Counted from the first letter of the stretch, positions 1 through 9,494 are shown. The stretch is DNA of 55,706 nucleotides from Micromonospora qiuiae (GCF_016863555.1 NZ_BOPC01000061.1:1-55706); one strand, 5' to 3'. A program made the numbers and translations. Notes: generated by a model from the sequence alone, not told the origin.

Positions 1-205
1 GATGGGCTCCGCCGGGACGGCCATAACTGGCCCCACCATGGGCTGACTGTCGCTGCTCCCGGTTACTGAACGTAGTCGGCGTCGGCGCTCATTGAGCGGC
101 GATTGGTCACCGACCCGTGCGTTGCCGGCGGCATGAGAGCACATTCGCTGGAGGTCACGACTGCGAGGCAGCCTTTGGCTTGCACAGACTGCGTCTGGTG
201 GCCTC

Positions 206-2902
206 GTGTTGCGGAATAATACGTCCATGGGTTTGTTGCGGCCACCTACTAGGACCGGTGTGCGGATCGCGGGTGACAAGTATCAGTGGCTGCACGCCTG
301 GGAGGCCTGCGTGGCTGCGCTCACCGATCGCGCGGACGGCTCGGAAAACCCCGTTACCGCGGTCGGAGTGGAGGTCGCCGGAGCCGGCAATCTGGACGAT
401 GTTGTGCGGCGCCGGCGGGAACCGCCCCACTCGTACAGCCAGATCAAATACGCGGTCGATGCGAGAACCTCCGTCGGTACCGACTACCTGCTCGAACCGA
501 GCAGCTCCGGTGGCCCGTCTGTTCTGGGAAAGATTGCTGAGGCGTGGCGGCGGTTGACCGCGGATGGCGCTCCTGTCGAACTGGCACTGATCACTAACCG
601 CAGTCTGGATTCGAGTGATCCGTTGGTATCTCGATGCGACGCTCGGACCATGCTGCTGATGCCCGGAGCCAGTGAGGGAGGGCCAAAATCGGCGCAAGGG
701 ATGGCCCGTCGCCGGTGGGCGGAGGCCACCGGCCTGGCCGAAGCCGAGTTGCTGGAGTTACTCAAGGTCCTCCGGTTCGATGCTGGTTACCCGGTTCCTC
801 GACTGCACGCCGCGCTTGCAGCACAGATGCGCGCCATCGGACTACCTGCAGAGGACAAGGACATTGAAGCCGGGGCGAACTGGATCGCCTGCCAGGTCCA
901 GGCCGGTTACACCGAGCTGGATCTGACCGCTATAGATCAGGCTGTCGCCGATCTGTGGCCCCAAAGCCGCCTGACGCTTCGAAACGATGGTCGGGCCTCC
1001 CGCTCGCCCCTTCGGCTTGACCTGCCAGAACTTGATTCTGTCGATTCTCTGCTCGCCTTCGCCAATACAGCCATCACGCGTGTTGGTCGCGACCGCGAGC
1101 TTCTGGAATTGCGATCCTTCCTGGAGTCGGAATCAGCCTTCTCGTGGTGGTTGTGGACTGGCCCCGCTGGCGCGGGCAAGAGCCGCCTGGCCCTCGAGCT
1201 CTGCCGCGCGGTGTCCGCAAACTGGCACGCGGGATTCCTGCGCGAGGACCAAGAGAGCGCCCTCGAAAATATCCGGCCAACTCGTCCCACCCTTGTCGTG
1301 GTCGACTACGCAGCGGAAAGGAGCGAATGGCTCTCCGACGCGCTCTTTCGCCTCAGCAGGCGCGCCCTGAGCGCACCCGTACGTGTGCTCATCCTGGAAC
1401 GCCGTGCCGACGGCCCCTGGTGGAGTAGGGTGCAGCGTACCCACCGCATGGAGGAGTCCTTCCAGATCCAGTCCTGCAACTACGCCCTGCAGCGGGAGCT
1501 CGGCGGCTTGTCCCGCCCAGAGATCCGAAACCTAGTCAAGGTCGTCGCGGAGCGAGCCGGGGCTACGCTTTCGTCGACGAACGTCGAAGATATCGCCGAC
1601 CATTTGGAGAAAATTGATCCTGCGCGCCGTCCTCTATTCGTGCTGGTTGCCACGATGGACTGGTTGGACGAAAAGGACGTCAGTACCGACCGAGACGCGG
1701 CGCTGCGACGCCTGATCGCACGTGCAGAGGGCCAGACGGCTCAAACCGCCGCCAACTCAGTGAACGCTCTACACGTGCGCAACGTACGCACTCTCGCTAC
1801 GGCACTAGGCGGTATTACGGCCAACGCCTACGCCCAACTCATGCATACCCTCCACCCGCCAGTGGGACTACTGCCGGAAGTCTACAGCAACTTCCATCCG
1901 GTATCGCTTGACGATCTCTTGAACGGACTCCGGCCCGATATTCTGGGCGAGCTATATGTACTCGACCGGCTTGCCACTACAGGCGTTGAACAATTCGCAT
2001 CAGGGGCACTGCTGCGCTTGGCGTGGCGAGCAGACGAAGAGGCGTATCGTGCCTTCGTCGAACGCGCTGCTGGTGACCACAAGGACCACCCCCAACTGAT
2101 AGATTTGCTGGACGCAGGCGACTGGACTGCCTCGCCAGTGTCCTGCGCAAGGATGGCGGTAAATATTATTCCACTCCTCCAGCGTAGCGAGCACCCCACC
2201 CTCGATTGGATCTTCTCCCGCCTCGATTCCGCGCGCCAATCGAACCCTGTGCAGGCGCTCGAGGAAATTTCAGCGACCGCACGTTTCCGGCTTGCCAACC
2301 TCGTCCTCAACGAGGGCAGCACCGACCGCGCCAACATGCTCTACACGGACGCGCTAGCGGCCTGCAAGCCTGGCTGGGAGGTCCGCTTCAACATATTGAA
2401 CAATCGCGGCATAACCTGGCTGAAGCTCGACGACCGCCGTAGCGCTATGGCAGACTTTGCCGCGGTCATCGAGACAGCGTCCGCGACGGCCGAAGTTCGC
2501 GCGTGCGCGCTTAACAACCGAGCCGACGTCTTCGACGCCGAAGGCGATATCGATTCCGCTATCGCAGACCGCACGGCCGTACTTGATTTGGCGGAGACAA
2601 CGTACAACCGACGGTTCATCGCACTCGTTCGGCGAGCTCGGGCATGGTGGAAACAAGGAAACCAAGGGCGTGCCTATGAGGACATCATCTCTATCCTGGC
2701 CATGGACGACATCGCGACCGAGCAGAAGATGGCAGCACGGCTCCAGCGCGCCGAATGGTTGGCCGAAGCTGGCGCAGACTCTGATGCCATAATTGACCTC
2801 AAGATAATAATTGCATCCAGGCGGAACTTCGACGGGGTCGAGGCCCGGAGCCGACAACTCGTCACCCACCTGCAAACAGGGGACCCGTTGACCGATAGGT
2901 AA
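206..2902 (+). CDS. Avs-like STAND ATPase with N-terminal Cap4-type nuclease and C-terminal TPRs
   Basis: The 898-aa protein has three parts. Residues about 15-130 resemble the Cap4/DUF4297-type PD-(D/E)XK nuclease fold: a G-x(6)-YQ start, GVEV, NLDDVV and then SQIK supply the expected acidic residues and Q-x-K. Residues about 315-400 carry a P-loop (GPAGAGKS) and a Walker B-like strand (LVVVDYAAE), as in STAND NTPases. Residues about 680-890 are helical TPR-like repeats (for example NNRGITWLKLDDRRSAM). Nuclease-STAND-TPR is the architecture of Avs antiviral sensors, in which the repeats recognise a phage protein and the nuclease cuts DNA. That role is inferred. The open frame can start at GTG 206 or ATG 227; neither has a strong ribosome binding site. 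It stands alone, with no obvious partner gene. Confidence 0.8.
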   Translation: MLRNNTSMGLLRPPTRTGVRIAGDKYQWLHAWEACVAALTDRADGSENPVTAVGVEVAGAGNLDDVVRRRREPPHSYSQIKYAVDARTSVGTDYLLEPSSSGGPSVLGKIAEAWRRLTADGAPVELALITNRSLDSSDPLVSRCDARTMLLMPGASEGGPKSAQGMARRRWAEATGLAEAELLELLKVLRFDAGYPVPRLHAALAAQMRAIGLPAEDKDIEAGANWIACQVQAGYTELDLTAIDQAVADLWPQSRLTLRNDGRASRSPLRLDLPELDSVDSLLAFANTAITRVGRDRELLELRSFLESESAFSWWLWTGPAGAGKSRLALELCRAVSANWHAGFLREDQESALENIRPTRPTLVVVDYAAERSEWLSDALFRLSRRALSAPVRVLILERRADGPWWSRVQRTHRMEESFQIQSCNYALQRELGGLSRPEIRNLVKVVAERAGATLSSTNVEDIADHLEKIDPARRPLFVLVATMDWLDEKDVSTDRDAALRRLIARAEGQTAQTAANSVNALHVRNVRTLATALGGITANAYAQLMHTLHPPVGLLPEVYSNFHPVSLDDLLNGLRPDILGELYVLDRLATTGVEQFASGALLRLAWRADEEAYRAFVERAAGDHKDHPQLIDLLDAGDWTASPVSCARMAVNIIPLLQRSEHPTLDWIFSRLDSARQSNPVQALEEISATARFRLANLVLNEGSTDRANMLYTDALAACKPGWEVRFNILNNRGITWLKLDDRRSAMADFAAVIETASATAEVRACALNNRADVFDAEGDIDSAIADRTAVLDLAETTYNRRFIALVRRARAWWKQGNQGRAYEDIISILAMDDIATEQKMAARLQRAEWLAEAGADSDAIIDLKIIIASRRNFDGVEARSRQLVTHLQTGDPLTDR

Positions 2903-3105
2903 GGCCACCTGACTCTACGAACGCCGTTTGTTCAAGATCCACTGAGAGTGCGACGCCTTCAGACCTCGTCTGTCTACGCACGCTCCTGGGGTTGATCGGA
3001 TGCACTGATCTCGGCATTAGCGGACGCCGAGGCCGCGGCTGGGCTCCGCAACATCCGCCACGCGATGTAAGTCGCTGGGGCAGTCAGACCAGCCCGCTAG
3101 GGGAC

Positions 3106-3690
3106 TCACGTTGGCAGCCGGAAGCCTGTGATTTCACGTGACCGGGCAAGCCACTGTCCGGCCAGCCAGCGCGCCCCTTCTCGGGGTATCCGTGAACGGC
3201 GGCGAATCACCTTGGCCAGGCGCCGTACCACGATGTCCTCCCACCGTTCCCGGAAGTCGTCGTCGGCAACTTCGATGAGGATCTTCGGTCGGTGTGGGTC
3301 GTGCTTGAGGCGGTCACCGGGCCGGCCAGGCTGGAGGTAGATGGCTCGGCTATTGAGGGCGTTGTCGACGATGATGCCCTCCTGCTCGATGCTGAACATC
3401 AGGGCCGCGCGGACTGCGATCGGGCGCACGAAGGACAGCGACAAAGAGATCAGGTCCTCATCCCGCTCGGCCTGCCCCCAGCGGTAGGTGACGTCGCCGG
3501 GTGGTAGGTGTCTGTGCAGGCGGACTAGTTCGTCGAGTTCGGGCCGGATGGTGGTGTCGATGATGACCAACGGGACCATTCGGCCGTCAGCGGCGGGACC
3601 CGTAATCGATCCGTCCGCAATGACGGGCACGATGTCAGCGGGATCTAGCGCTCGTTTCGTCAGCCGCTTGGCCGTGCGACGTTTGATCAT
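3106..3690 (-). CDS. Uncharacterised 194-aa protein
   Basis: I do not recognise the family. The protein starts with a basic stretch (MIKRRTAKRLTKRAL), then has alternating beta-like segments (MVPLVIIDTT, DLISLSLSFV, KILIEVAD) and a basic helical end rich in Arg (VVRRLAKVIRRRSR). There is no signal peptide or membrane segment. Its start overlaps the end of the upstream minus-strand gene by 56 bases, so the two are probably co-transcribed and translationally coupled. Placement between an Avs-like gene and a divergent membrane-protein gene makes a conflict-system role possible, but nothing in the sequence proves it. Confidence 0.6.
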   Translation of the reverse strand: MIKRRTAKRLTKRALDPADIVPVIADGSITGPAADGRMVPLVIIDTTIRPELDELVRLHRHLPPGDVTYRWGQAERDEDLISLSLSFVRPIAVRAALMFSIEQEGIIVDNALNSRAIYLQPGRPGDRLKHDPHRPKILIEVADDDFRERWEDIVVRRLAKVIRRRSRIPREGARWLAGQWLARSREITGFRLPT

Positions 3691-4462
3691 GACTCACCTC
3701 CCGCAGGATGGATGCGCTGACTGTGACGGCGATACCCCGGCTGTCCTGCAGGACTGCGTCGTAGCGCTGGATACCGGCACCCTGTGGGAACAGGTCGGTG
3801 GGTAACTCGAACATCAGCCATCCGGCGACCGCACCGTTGGAATCCAGTCGTACGGGTAGGTCCAGCGCCGCCACGTCGGCCGGAAGTCCATCTCCGGTGG
3901 TCCGGTGACCGACCTTGACCGTCATCGCGTGCCCGGTCGGCAAGGTGTAGGCGATGTGCAGCTCAGCGTCGACGATAGCCGCATCGCGGTCGGTGGGGTT
4001 GACTGCGAGGACCTTGATACCAACCCAGCGTGAGGCGCCCGAACGGCGCCACGACGCCGAATCAGCAAGACTGACATCCAGTCGCGCTGCCCGGCGCTCC
4101 TCTTGCTGCATTGATAACGCCAGGGCGCGCCGCGAGATGTTGCGGTTGGACAGTGCGACCAGCAACGCGTAGTGCCATGGCCGCCGACGCCACGGGTACC
4201 CACGTTGTCCAGCCGCGATCCGAGGAAACGGCCGGTAGGGCCAGAACCAGGAGCATGTGACACAGAATGCCCTACAGGACACGTCCATGGCACCGGGTGA
4301 ACGGCTTAGTACTCCAACGTCACTGAATCCTCGGGCGCGACGAGCCGCGCCGTTGGATCGAGGCTGAGTGAGTGCTGAATGACTATTCGTCATTCTGGCC
4401 TCCATCGCTGTTTGGCAACGATTCTCAAGGTGACGGATCGTCACCGGCGGATGCCGCCGCAC
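3635..4462 (-). CDS. Uncharacterised protein, beta-rich C-terminal domain, start uncertain
   Basis: The convincing part is residues 95-265: a helix (HYALLVALSNRN) leading into a charged segment (MQQEERRAARLDV) and then an Ig-like beta-rich region (WVGIKVLAVNPTD, AELHIAYTLPTGH, AGWLMFELP). This layout is seen in actinobacterial proteins tethered to the membrane by one N-terminal helix, with the beta domain inside the cell. The first 90 residues (Cys- and Trp-rich, low complexity) do not look coding, so the gene may have lost its proper start, or may begin at the internal ATG near 4111. The stop lies inside the next gene, giving a 56-base overlap and a likely two-gene operon. Confidence 0.5.
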   Translation of the reverse strand: MRRHPPVTIRHLENRCQTAMEARMTNSHSALTQPRSNGAARRARGFSDVGVLSRSPGAMDVSCRAFCVTCSWFWPYRPFPRIAAGQRGYPWRRRPWHYALLVALSNRNISRRALALSMQQEERRAARLDVSLADSASWRRSGASRWVGIKVLAVNPTDRDAAIVDAELHIAYTLPTGHAMTVKVGHRTTGDGLPADVAALDLPVRLDSNGAVAGWLMFELPTDLFPQGAGIQRYDAVLQDSRGIAVTVSASILREVSHDQTSHGQAADETSARSR

Positions 4463-4473
4463 ATGGAGGGATC

Positions 4474-5367
4474 ATGGGACTATGGAGCCTGCTAGACAGC
4501 GCACCAGCCCGTCTCGCAGGACGCGGATCCGACCTGCTGCAACTCGCCGTGCTCAGCGTCACCGCCCTCGTCGCCCTGCATGGCGTCGCGGCCACATGGC
4601 TGATCTCGAACCACGTCGCGGCAACGGCACTTGTGGCCGTCCCAGCGGCCGTCGTCGCGGTGACGGTCGCCTGCTATATCAGGTACGTCCACATGCCTGC
4701 AGACTTCGTCATTGAGGAACTCAACGGCCTCCTCATCGTCACCCGGGTCAAGGGCGAGAGCGGCCGCGACTACCACCGGTACACATACAGCCGTCGACAA
4801 CGTGTCCGGGCTGCCCGACACAACCTCAGACTGATCGGAATCCGATCACACTGGAGCGGGCAGAGCCGCACGGTGAAGCAGGTGACGTCGTTGTTTCCGG
4901 AGCACCGGTTGCTCGACCCTGCCCTCCCCGAGGAGGACGGGCGGGTCCACCGCTGGCTATACCTTCATGGGCCAATTGCCCGTGGCCGGCAGCTCGACGT
5001 CGGCATCATCCACGTCTTCGAGGACGTCTACGCGCCGATGAAGCCGTACTACCGCGAAAGCGGCGAGGAACGCCCGGTCCGACGGCTTTCGGTGCGGGTC
5101 CGGTTCGACCTTGACAACGCACCTGTCGAGGCATGGCAGGTCGTCTGGAAACGATCCAGGGCCGGCACAACCCGCCAAGAGGTCGCTCGCGTCGAATGCC
5201 GGCCCATCAACGATCCAAACACTGGTTCGGTGATCTACGAACTGCTCAAGAGTCGCCCGGATCCAGGATGTGCGTACGGCATCTGCTGGCGCTGGCCGGC
5301 GGGCGGGTCTCGCGAGGAAACGGCCGGGACGTTGATGGCAGTAGGACAGCAGTCGACCAAGATCTGA
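4474..5367 (+). CDS. Two-helix membrane protein with cytosolic domain
   Basis: The open frame extends upstream to 4372, but the ATG at 4474 is preceded by GGAGGG at 4465-4470 and begins a sensible N-terminus (MGLWSLLDSAPARLAG), giving 297 aa. Two hydrophobic helices follow at about residues 20-65 (LAVLSVTALVALHG; ALVAVPAAVVAVTVACYI). The rest is a soluble, probably cytosolic domain of about 220 residues with many Arg and Trp residues and no motif I can name. N-terminal 2TM plus a sensor-like domain is common among membrane effectors of bacterial conflict systems, which is suggestive only. It is divergent from the two minus-strand genes, with about 0.4 kb of little-used sequence between them once the doubtful N-terminus of the minus gene is discounted. 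Confidence 0.6.
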   Translation: MGLWSLLDSAPARLAGRGSDLLQLAVLSVTALVALHGVAATWLISNHVAATALVAVPAAVVAVTVACYIRYVHMPADFVIEELNGLLIVTRVKGESGRDYHRYTYSRRQRVRAARHNLRLIGIRSHWSGQSRTVKQVTSLFPEHRLLDPALPEEDGRVHRWLYLHGPIARGRQLDVGIIHVFEDVYAPMKPYYRESGEERPVRRLSVRVRFDLDNAPVEAWQVVWKRSRAGTTRQEVARVECRPINDPNTGSVIYELLKSRPDPGCAYGICWRWPAGGSREETAGTLMAVGQQSTKI

Positions 5368-5436
5368 TACCCCAACCGGGAGCCGCGCTGTGCTGTCTCA
5401 CCCCGTCCGCGGTCGCGCTGTCCAGCCGCACCCCGA

Positions 5437-6187
5437 ATGAACCACCTGGCCGACCTCATCCGCGCCGAACGCACCCGCCGCCGAAAATGGTGGCGGCCAC
5501 TCGACGCGCCGGCCGGCAAGCCCTGCTCGCCCTAGCCCATCTCCGCAACGGCGACCGCATCGCCCGCATCGCCTGCGGCTTCGTGGTCAGCGTCACCACT
5601 GCCTGGCGCCACATCCGGGAAGCCATCGACCTACTCGCCGCCCACGCCGAGGACCTCAACGCCGCCATCGCGCGCATCGGTCAGCTCACGTACGCAATCC
5701 TGGCAGGCACCCTGATCCCGATCGGCCGAGTCGCCGACCAGAGGCCGTCGGACAACACAAGCGCCACGGCGTCAACGTGCAGGTCTGCGCCGACCGCACC
5801 GGACGCCTCATCTGGGCCTCTCCTGGCCCTGCCCGGTGCGGTGCACGACCTGACAGCCGCCCGCACCCATCACCCGATCGACGTTAGTGCCCAGCGCCAA
5901 CGTGATGCTCTTCGCCAACGTGATGCTCTTCGCCAACAAGGCATACCAAGGAGCCGGCGGCAGCATCCGCACACCTTCAACCGCCGCCGACACTGACTGT
6001 CCCGCCGGCAGAAAACCGTCAACCGCCACCACGCCAAGATCCGGGCAGTCAGCGAACGCGCCGTGGCCACCTTCAAAGGCTGGACGATCCTGGCCAAGCT
6101 CCGCTGCTGCTTCCGACGCGCGCCACCGCGATCGTCCAGGCCAACCTCGCTCTACATCACGTCCAGACCGGCCGGAACCCACGATGA
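5437..6187 (+). pseudogene. Decayed IS5-family (DDE) transposase
   Basis: Pieces of one transposase appear in order but in different frames: MNHLADLIRAERTRRRKWW at the start, then LALAHLRNGDRIARIACGF with the helix-turn-helix TTAWRHIREAI, then GVNVQVCADRTGRLIWASP and the DDE-type PALPGAVHDLTAARTH, then KAYQGAGG, and finally AKIRAVSERAVATFKGW to a stop at 6185-6187. This order matches the IS5-related DDE superfamily endonucleases. At least three frame changes and an internal 18-bp tandem duplication mean no functional enzyme can be made. I could not identify terminal inverted repeats with confidence. Confidence 0.75.
5895..5930. repeat. 18-bp tandem duplication inside the transposase remnant
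   Basis: The unit CGCCAACGTGATGCTCTT occurs at 5895-5912 and 5913-5930, followed by a further six matching bases. In the transposase it repeats the peptide ANVMLF in frame, next to the motif that normally reads FADKGYQG. It is most simply a slippage duplication in a dead gene. Confidence 0.9.
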
Positions 6188-6230
6188 ATGTCACCAGCTG
6201 CCCACGCGCTCGACGCGGCAAATCCGCGCA

Positions 6231-6828
6231 CTACGCGTTCGCGGAGCCGGTCTTGCGGACCAGCATGTACCCGTTCGGAGGCTCTGCCTCTTCGGATGGG
6301 TGCTGCCCTGGAAAACCAGGGCGAAACCGGCGGCGGTGAAGCAGTCCTCCATCTCCCGGGCCGAGAGCCAATACCGATCGAAGTCGATGCCAAGACTGCC
6401 GACGCGGCTACCGGGGTCGTTACGATGCCCTGTCCCGTCGCCGTGCTTGAACGCCGCCATCAGGTAGCCGCCCGGCCGCACGACCCGGGCCAGCTCGGCG
6501 AACGCCCTACCCGAGCGTCCGCTGTCAGGAAGATCAACGAAGACCAGCACACCACCCCAGCCAGCGACGCGTCCCCGAACGGCAGCTCCCGCAGATCGGC
6601 GACCTCGTACCCGAAACCCGGATGCTCCCGACGCGTTACCTCCACCATCCCTGGCGACAGGCCCCGGGCCGAGAGGTACGGAAGAAGTCGCCCGGTGCCG
6701 CAGCCCACGTCCGCGATCTCCGCACCCACGGCCAAGGCCAGCTCGGCGAACAGGTCGAGCATCGCGCGCTCGACCGGCATGCTCTCCAGCGCCCCGACCA
6801 GGTTCTCCGCATACCACTCCGACAGCAC
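6231..6828 (-). pseudogene. SAM-dependent methyltransferase with two frameshifts
   Basis: The first frame (from ATG 6828) gives a class I methyltransferase start: MLSEWYAENLVGAL, motif I ADVGCGTGRLLPYLSARGL, and VADLRELPFGDASLAGVVCWSSLIFL. Near 6525 homology passes to a second frame (DSGRSGRAFAELARVVRPGGYLMAAFKHGDG, FDRYWLSAREMEDCFTAAGF). Near 6300 it passes to a third frame ending NGYMLVRKTGSANA with a stop at 6231-6233. The three frames together restore a typical type-11 methyltransferase of about 200 aa. The gene is therefore broken twice, unless both indels are sequencing errors. Substrate unknown. Confidence 0.7.
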
Positions 6829-7059
6829 GTTGTGCGCGTCCCGCAGTTCCTCGGTACTGGCGTTTATCCCCCGCTGGCCCTCCCCGTCGTCGGCCGTTGC
6901 GGCGGCGAATCTACCTCAGGACGCCGAGCTGAACACAGAAGGGAACGTTCGACTCCACCCACAGCGAAGTTGCATTGCGTAACGACCCGATCACGGCTAG
7001 AGGAGGAAGTCAACCTCGTCGGGGAAGAAGCTCTATGAAACCAGATGGCACACCAATAA

Positions 7060-9378
7060 TCACACTTGCTCCCCGGGAGCCTCGTGAGCAGAACGCAGGG
7101 CGTTAGCAAGGTGGTCCTTGAAGGGCGCGCCACCTTTCGCAGCTTCACGGGCGATACGGCGAGCGGCGGACAGAATTCCGCGCACGCGGGCAGTGCGTGG
7201 ATCGTCAGGCCCTCCGACACGGATCCGCTCGGCTAGCAGCCGTTGCAAGGCCTCGACGGGATCGTCGCTGACTATTGCCAGAATCAGCGCTAGGTTTGCT
7301 TTGTTCGTCAGCGTTTCCGGGTGGTCTGCGCCCAGCGCGCGCACCTGGTCGGCGATGAGATTTTCGTACGCTTGGGCAGCCCCGGCGAAGTCGCCGACGG
7401 AAAATCGCCCACCCGCGAGCCTCCCGCGGGTGGCGAGGGTAATGGGATGACGCGGGCCGAGTACGCGCAATTGATCCTCGAGCACCTGCTCAAAAGCTTC
7501 GGTGGCGCCTGCACGATCGCCAGCCTTGTCACGCCAGTATGCGAGGCTCTCGCGGGTGGCTAGGGTGTCGGGATGGCCGGTGCCGACCACCCTGCGGAAG
7601 TCGTCGAGTACCTGTTCCAGCGCTGTCACCGCGCCAGCCGCGTCCCCTGCATGTCCACGCCAGTTGGCGAGGCTCTGACGCGCGACCAGCGTGTGCGGGT
7701 GGTCTCGGCCGAGGACACGCACGCGGTCGGCGTAAAGCCTTGCGAAGGCATCCGCTGCCCCGGCGGGGTCACCGGCCTCACCGCGAAATCGTTGGATATT
7801 GCTGCGCGCGGTCAACGTCTCGGGGGCGTCCGCGCCAAACAGCCGCACATGGTCCGCCCATATTCGTTCGAGAGCGTCAACCGCACCGGCCGGGTCACCG
7901 GCGATGCCCTGCAGGTAGGCGAGATTGCTGCGAGTCGAAAGTGTTTGCTTGTCTGCAGGGCCGAGAATCCGCATCTGGTCGGCGAGCAGCCCTTCGTAGG
8001 CCGTGATGGCTCCGAAGACGTCACCGGTTTCGCCTTGCCAATGTGTAAGGTTGCTGCGAGTCGCGAGCGTCGCGGGGTGTTCGGCTCCGAGGATCCGTTC
8101 CTGCTCGGTCAGCACCTGGGCGAACGCCTCGGCTGCGCCGGCCGCATTCCCGGCGGAACCGATGCTGGTGATGGAAACGAAGATCAGCGGGTGCGACTCC
8201 GGTTTGAGTAGGGCGTCGCTGCCGTGCCGGCGGACCGCGGCCGCGCCTGCGCGGAGCATACCTACCAGTGCGTTGTCGCGCTCGGCATGTTCGAACGGCG
8301 GCCACGCTTCGACAAGCGCATCGGCAACGGCCCAGGAAAGATCCTCGATGTGCTCGTCTGTCAGCCCGTCTCGAATCACCCGCTGCACCAGCGCATGAAC
8401 CATGACGCTGTCAGTGCCGGCGGTGACGACGCTGAGCCGGTGTAGGGTTCTAAGCCCCGAACGCACTCGGTCGGGATCGACACGTTCGCTGACATTGCGA
8501 CTGAATGTCAACCAGTTGAGTGCCGCCGGGCTGGTGAACAGCGAGTTGGGGATGCCCGCCGAGTCCAGAACGCTCGCGAACTCCAGCAGCGGATTCGCCA
8601 TGCCCAGCGGCCGGGAGCGGTCGGCGGCATCTATGGACAGAGCAAGGGTTGCCGCGATCGTGCGGTGGTAGTCGTCCGGGAGGTCGTGCTCTTCCGGCAC
8701 TAGGTCGTCGAGACGTCGGCGCTTGTCGGCGAACAACTGCCGGTATGCCGAGCAGGTAAGCCCTTCGTCGATCATGAAAGCCGAAGCCTGGGCCAGCGCG
8801 AGTGGATGATTACCGAGGTCGGCGACGACACCGTCGAGGTCGTCGGCGAGATCGGGCTGCTCGGCCAGCCGGGCAGTGAGGTAGGCGGCCGCTTCATCGG
8901 CTGCGAAGACGCCTACCTGTATCAGACGACGGTCGACGGCGCCGACCGACGATCCGCGGAGTCGGGTGGTTACCACAGCCCGGCCTGTGGGGCAGTTCGG
9001 CGGCCAGAGCCCCTTCAGATCTGCCGCATTGCACAAGTCATCGAGCACGACGAGCCATCGGCGATCAGTAGTCGCCAGCCAGGCGTGAAAACGCGCCGCG
9101 TCCTGTCCGGTGTTGCTACCGTCGGCGCCAGGAAGTAGCAGGTCGACCGCAGCGTGGCCATAACCTGCCAAGATTGATTGCCTCGATGCTGCGGATATCC
9201 ACACCAGTAGGTCGAGTTGGTTTCCGGTCATGAGCTGTTCGGCGAAGCCGATGGCCATCTGCGTCTTACCGACACCGCCCAAGCCCGACAGCAACCGCGT
9301 GCCTGACGCATTGCCGCCGCCTTGGTCGAACGAATAGGCGGCACGAGGTTGAAAGCAATCGGCCAAACGGGGCACCAT
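7060..9378 (-). CDS. NB-ARC / TPR NLR-like protein
   Basis: The 772-aa protein has an NB-ARC ATPase: P-loop GLGGVGKTQ near residue 33, Walker B RWLVVLDDL near 110, the RNBS-B-like GRAVVTTRL near 133 and the GxP-type NHPLALAQA near 192. Residues about 395-735 are at least seven kinesin-light-chain-like TPRs of about 42 residues, each containing LG-x-x-HP-x-TL-x-x-R. NB-ARC/TPR proteins are bacterial relatives of NLR immune receptors: the repeats sense, and ATP-driven assembly triggers an effector. ATG 9378 is the only canonical start. The same frame stays open upstream to about 9610 and codes for an amyloid-like motif (9418-9459) that matches the end of the adjacent effector gene. The true N-terminus may thus be longer, reached by a frameshift or a rare ATC start at 9486. 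Confidence 0.85.
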   Translation of the reverse strand: MVPRLADCFQPRAAYSFDQGGGNASGTRLLSGLGGVGKTQMAIGFAEQLMTGNQLDLLVWISAASRQSILAGYGHAAVDLLLPGADGSNTGQDAARFHAWLATTDRRWLVVLDDLCNAADLKGLWPPNCPTGRAVVTTRLRGSSVGAVDRRLIQVGVFAADEAAAYLTARLAEQPDLADDLDGVVADLGNHPLALAQASAFMIDEGLTCSAYRQLFADKRRRLDDLVPEEHDLPDDYHRTIAATLALSIDAADRSRPLGMANPLLEFASVLDSAGIPNSLFTSPAALNWLTFSRNVSERVDPDRVRSGLRTLHRLSVVTAGTDSVMVHALVQRVIRDGLTDEHIEDLSWAVADALVEAWPPFEHAERDNALVGMLRAGAAAVRRHGSDALLKPESHPLIFVSITSIGSAGNAAGAAEAFAQVLTEQERILGAEHPATLATRSNLTHWQGETGDVFGAITAYEGLLADQMRILGPADKQTLSTRSNLAYLQGIAGDPAGAVDALERIWADHVRLFGADAPETLTARSNIQRFRGEAGDPAGAADAFARLYADRVRVLGRDHPHTLVARQSLANWRGHAGDAAGAVTALEQVLDDFRRVVGTGHPDTLATRESLAYWRDKAGDRAGATEAFEQVLEDQLRVLGPRHPITLATRGRLAGGRFSVGDFAGAAQAYENLIADQVRALGADHPETLTNKANLALILAIVSDDPVEALQRLLAERIRVGGPDDPRTARVRGILSAARRIAREAAKGGAPFKDHLANALRSAHEAPGEQV

Positions 9379-9417
9379 GCCGACACGCAGCGGCCAGGAG
9401 ACGGCGGGAGGAGCGTG

Positions 9418-9459
9418 AACGGTAAGCGACTCTATGGTGTTGGCCGAAACGCCATAGTT
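9418..9459 (-). other. Amyloid-like signalling motif in the NLR frame
   Basis: Read in the NLR frame, upstream of ATG 9378, this codes for NYGVSANTIESLTV. It aligns with the C-terminal motif of the adjacent small effector (NYGTAASTITGPVTI): N-Y-G, a small residue, A, T-I and a final T-[IV]. Effector/NLR pairs sharing such a short motif are the hallmark of bacterial amyloid signalling sequences (BASS), known from actinobacterial and cyanobacterial NLRs. I infer membership from the pattern and position. Confidence 0.6.
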
Positions 9460-9494
9460 CCGAGGATCGACGGTGCTGCCGGGGATGGATGATC

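Noticed and set aside
5133..5460. Upstream part of the 287-codon frame before the IS5 remnant
   Set aside because: Overlaps the 3' end of the membrane-protein gene; only the part after about 5490 is transposase-like.
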